Of a stretch of 64,000 nucleotides of DNA, positions 61,343 to 64,000 are shown piece after piece (within the stretch, counting starts at the first letter, position 1; every line of letters begins with the position of its first letter). Under the pieces are notes generated by a model that saw only the letters and a program-made list of their open reading frames with translations, had not been told where the DNA came from and searched no databases. The stretch comes from an uncultured Bacteroidia bacterium (lineage in GTDB: Bacteria; Bacteroidota; Bacteroidia; Bacteroidales; F082). The stretch is taken from assembly GCA_902786745.1 (NCBI GenBank), contig CADADR010000011.1, forward strand, positions 1 to 64,000, read 5' to 3'. The translations under genes and the position numbers were made by a program.

Positions 61343-61370
61343 GTAAAGACGTAGCGCGCTACGTCTCTAC
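61343..61370. repeat. Palindromic element A, copy 7 (between groES and groEL)
   Basis: GTAAAGACGTAGCG then CGCTACGTCTCTAC, one mismatch. It lies 7 bp after the groES stop codon and may lower or tune readthrough into groEL. Confidence 0.9.
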
Positions 61371-61419
61371 AAAGTAACAATTCAACACTTCAACAGTCAA
61401 CAAATAAACAACAAATATC

Positions 61420-63054
61420 ATGGCAAAAGACATTCTTTTCAATATTGAATCACGCGACGGCCTGAAGAAAGGCGTCGACGCATTGTCAAACGCAGTGAAG
61501 GTGACCCTCGGCCCCAAAGGCCGTAACGTGGTCATCGAAAAGTCGTATGGCGCTCCCCAAATCACCAAGGACGGTGTGACGGTCGCCAAGGAAATCGAAC
61601 TCATCGACCCCGTTGAGAACATGGGCGCCCAGTTGGTGAAGGAGGTCGCTTCCAAGACTAACGACCTCGCTGGTGATGGTACCACCACCGCCACCGTTCT
61701 CGCCCAGAGCATCGTGGCTACGGGCCTGAAGAACGTCACCGCCGGTGCCAACCCGCTCGACCTGAAGCGCGGTATCGACAAGGCTGTTGCCGCTGTGGTC
61801 GCTTCGCTGAAGAAGATGTCAGTGAAGGTCGATGGCGACAACGAGAAGATCAAGCAAGTAGCTACTATCTCTGCCAACAACGACAGCGAAATCGGTGGCC
61901 TCATCGCCGAGGCTATGGGCAAGGTGAAGCAAGAAGGCGTCATCACCGTTGAGGATGCCAAGGGCATCAACACCTACGTCGATGTCGTCGAAGGTATGCA
62001 GTTCGACCGTGGCTATATTTCGCCTTACTTCGTGACCAACACCGAGAAGATGGAAGCCGTCTACGAGAATCCTTACATCCTCATCTACGACAAGAAGATC
62101 TCCGTGATGAAGGACTTGCTGCCCGTGCTCGAAAAGACTTTGCAAACGGGTCGTGCCCTCATCATCATCGCTGAGGACATCGATGGCGAAGCTTTGGCTA
62201 CCTTGGTGGTCAACCGTCTGCGTGGCTCGCTGAAAGTCGCTGCCGTCAAGGCTCCTGGCTTCGGTGACCGTAGAAAAGAGATGCTGGAAGACATCGCCAT
62301 CCTGACTGGTGGCACCGTCATCAGCGAAGAGAAGGGCTACAAGCTTGAGGATGCCAACCTGCAAATGCTGGGTCAGGCCGACAAGGTCAGTATCAACAAG
62401 GACAACACCACCATCGTGAACGGTCACGGTGCCAAGAAGGACATCGAGGCCCGCACTGCCCAGATCAAGGCCCAAATCAAGACCACCACGAGCGACTACG
62501 ACCGCGAGAAACTGCAAGAACGCTTGGCCAAGTTGGCCGGTGGCGTGGCAGTCATCTATGTGGGTGCCGCTTCCGAGGTTGAGATGAAGGAAAAGAAAGA
62601 CCGCGTCGAGGACGCTTTGAACGCCACCCGCGCTGCCATCGAAGAGGGTATCATCCCTGGCGGCGGTGTCGGTTTCATCCGTGCCATCAAGGCCATCGAA
62701 AAGATGAAAGGCGACAACGAGGACGAGACCACGGGTATCGCCATCATCAAGCGCGCCTTGGAAGAGCCGCTGCGCCAGATCGTTGAGAACGCCGGCCTCG
62801 AAGGCTCGGTCGTCGTCAACAAGGTGAAGGAAGGCAAGAACGACTTCGGCTTCAACGCCCGCACCGAGGTGTATGAGAACCTCCTGCAGACGGGTGTCAT
62901 TGACCCCGTCAAGGTGTCGAGAGTCGCCTTGGAGAATGCCGCTTCTATCGCTGGCATGCTGCTGACCACCGAGTGCGTCATCAGCAACCACAAGGAGCCT
63001 ACACCTCCCACACCTCCGATGCCCATGGGCGGCGGAATGGACGGCATGATGTAA
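61420..63054 (+). CDS. groEL: Chaperonin GroEL
   Basis: 544 aa, standard length. ATP-driven protein-folding ring. The N-terminal region ([21 protein letters not shown]), the nucleotide-binding [12 protein letters not shown], the apical [10 protein letters not shown] region and the closing Gly/Met tail ([11 protein letters not shown]) are all present. GC-rich codons fit high expression. It is expressed with groES across an 83-bp spacer that holds palindrome A copy 7. Confidence 0.98.
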   Translation: MAKDILFNIESRDGLKKGVDALSNAVKVTLGPKGRNVVIEKSYGAPQITKDGVTVAKEIELIDPVENMGAQLVKEVASKTNDLAGDGTTTATVLAQSIVATGLKNVTAGANPLDLKRGIDKAVAAVVASLKKMSVKVDGDNEKIKQVATISANNDSEIGGLIAEAMGKVKQEGVITVEDAKGINTYVDVVEGMQFDRGYISPYFVTNTEKMEAVYENPYILIYDKKISVMKDLLPVLEKTLQTGRALIIIAEDIDGEALATLVVNRLRGSLKVAAVKAPGFGDRRKEMLEDIAILTGGTVISEEKGYKLEDANLQMLGQADKVSINKDNTTIVNGHGAKKDIEARTAQIKAQIKTTTSDYDREKLQERLAKLAGGVAVIYVGAASEVEMKEKKDRVEDALNATRAAIEEGIIPGGGVGFIRAIKAIEKMKGDNEDETTGIAIIKRALEEPLRQIVENAGLEGSVVVNKVKEGKNDFGFNARTEVYENLLQTGVIDPVKVSRVALENAASIAGMLLTTECVISNHKEPTPPTPPMPMGGGMDGMM

Positions 63055-63073
63055 TCATTAATTGATAACGAGC

Positions 63074-63107
63074 AAAAGGCTGACTGCGAGAGCGGTCGGC
63101 CTTTTTT
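63074..63107 (+). terminator. Terminator of groESL
   Basis: AAAGGCTGAC pairs with GTCGGCCTTT (one G-U pair), followed by a T-tract. Confidence 0.9.
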
Positions 63108-63129
63108 CGTGTATGTCGCAATTTTTTCC

Positions 63130-63137
63130 TATTTTTG
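63130..63137 (+). promoter_or_regulatory. -7 promoter box
   Basis: TATTTTTG followed by C, 30 bp before the ATG at 63168. Confidence 0.68.
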
Positions 63138-63167
63138 CAGGTTATTAATGACCTATCACATCGCAAA

Positions 63168-64000
63168 ATGTCAGAAACACCACAAGATAAGAAGCCTAGA
63201 AAGATCAGTCTCCGCAATGTTTCCTACAAGAAGCTGAACCGGACATACGACTTTCTCATGTCGCGCGACGACACGGGACGTCCAATGCTTAATTTCAAGC
63301 TGAACCTCCTCAATCTGATCCTTGTCATCATCGGCATAGCCCTCCTGCTTATCATCATCACCACTTTTATCATCGCCTTCACGCCACTGCGCGAATACAT
63401 TCCTGGCTACACCGACACCAACCTCAACCGCGAGGTGTACGAACTCAATCTCCGTGCCGACTCGCTTGAGAAGGAGATGCATAAAAAGGATGTCTATTTC
63501 GATAACCTCAGGAAAATTGTCGAAGGCTACGACTTCGCTGCCGACAGCGCCTTGGCTTCGCTCAGTATTTACGAGCCCTTGCCGAAGGGCGTCACCGACA
63601 CCATCACGCTGAAGAAATCGAAGCAAGACAGTATACTGCGCGCCGAATACGAAGCGCAAAGCCAATACAATCTCTTTGGCTCCGACTATCTGCCACCCAC
63701 CAAACCGAGTTCATTGGTGAAGAACTTCTTCGTCCCGCTCAACGGCAGCATCATCAACGCATTCAATCCCGACAACGGGCATTTTGGCGTCGACATTGCT
63801 TCCGAGGGTGACCAAATCATCAATGCGGCCTACGACGGCACCGTGGTCTTTTCCTCGTGGAGTATCAACCATGGCTATTGCATAGGTATTCAGCATGCCG
63901 ATAGCTATTTCTCTGTGTATAAGCACAATGCCACCTTGCTGAAGAAAGAAGGCGACTACGTCAAGGCAGGGGAGGCCATCGCCATCCTAGGCGAGTCGGG
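63168..64000 (+). CDS. M23-family peptidase, membrane-anchored (partial)
   Basis: The gene runs off the window after 277 codons. It starts MSETPQDKKPRKISLRNVSYKK. One membrane segment lies near residues 48-70 (LILVIIGIALLLIIITTFI), then a periplasmic coiled-coil stretch (about 85-165) and a LytM domain from about 185 (FVPLNGSIINAFNP, GHFGVDIAS, where His and Asp are zinc ligands). Such proteins cut or remodel peptidoglycan cross-links. The second zinc motif (HxH) would lie beyond the end, so activity cannot be judged. Confidence 0.88.
   Translation, partial: MSETPQDKKPRKISLRNVSYKKLNRTYDFLMSRDDTGRPMLNFKLNLLNLILVIIGIALLLIIITTFIIAFTPLREYIPGYTDTNLNREVYELNLRADSLEKEMHKKDVYFDNLRKIVEGYDFAADSALASLSIYEPLPKGVTDTITLKKSKQDSILRAEYEAQSQYNLFGSDYLPPTKPSSLVKNFFVPLNGSIINAFNPDNGHFGVDIASEGDQIINAAYDGTVVFSSWSINHGYCIGIQHADSYFSVYKHNATLLKKEGDYVKAGEAIAILGES

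Noticed and set aside
61819..62991. 390-codon minus-strand open frame
   Set aside because: Shadow of groEL caused by GC-rich third positions. The same holds for long frames opposite mmdA, glyA, GatD-like and hydG genes.

Overview
This window reads as chromosome of an uncultured, probably gut-associated member of the Bacteroidales. The evidence is internal. Promoters have the Bacteroidetes -7 box TAnnTTTG, and most genes lack a Shine-Dalgarno. Several secreted proteins end in a type IX secretion (T9SS) C-terminal sorting domain. There are TonB-dependent receptor, DUF4249, LptD and DUF3089 genes of Bacteroidetes type, and a complete Na+-translocating methylmalonyl-CoA decarboxylase operon that fits propionate formation from succinate. 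I see no rRNA, tRNA, CRISPR array, prophage or transposase.

Layout. 1-2.75 kb: tandem paralogues of T9SS cargo whose junctions are near-identical direct repeats; two copies end in a truncated sorting domain. 2.9-9.0 kb: a GatD-like amidotransferase/asparaginase, then the operon mce-mmdA-oadG-biotin carrier-mmdB. 9.1-16.8 kb: esterase, small barrel protein, patatin/barrel protein, fucose-isomerase-like gene, and a T9SS protein with two thioredoxin folds. 16.9-28.2 kb: envelope block with LptD, an amidase with SPOR domain, a TonB receptor/DUF4249 pair, two copies of a tiny lipoprotein (one with a broken start), a leucine-rich-repeat protein and a secreted protein of unknown function. 28.4-41.1 kb: mainly housekeeping and metabolism, with tyrS, DUF3089, glyA, DUF1846, a DUF1566-like lipoprotein, GH89, a deaminase, a hydrogenase regulator with hydG, and a TPR membrane regulator. 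41.2-51.7 kb: three large mosaic T9SS proteins sharing a homogenised C-terminal module, followed by a T9SS M14 carboxypeptidase. 51.7-64 kb: DPP-IV peptidase, YfcC transporter, serine hydrolase, GH95 fucosidase, MATE exporter, groES-groEL and the start of an M23 peptidase.

The most unusual signal is a set of short palindromic repeats. Seven copies of a 28-bp palindrome (GTAGAGACG...CGTCTCTAC) are present. Five lie inside genes, always in the same reading frame, and three of these sit at the same turn of T9SS sorting domains. In a fourth sorting domain the equivalent site carries an unrelated 21-bp tandem repeat. A second family (core TTCGACAGGCTCAGG) lies in frame in linkers just before sorting domains, in a transporter loop and in a fucosidase. 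Other palindromes sit in operon spacers and leaders. This resembles protein-coding palindromic elements such as those of Rickettsia, concentrated here in secreted-protein genes.

The genes fit a fermentative glycan and peptide user: GH89, GH95, DPP-IV, M14 and TonB uptake feed metabolism that ends in Na+-coupled propionate formation and possibly hydrogen turnover (hydG).
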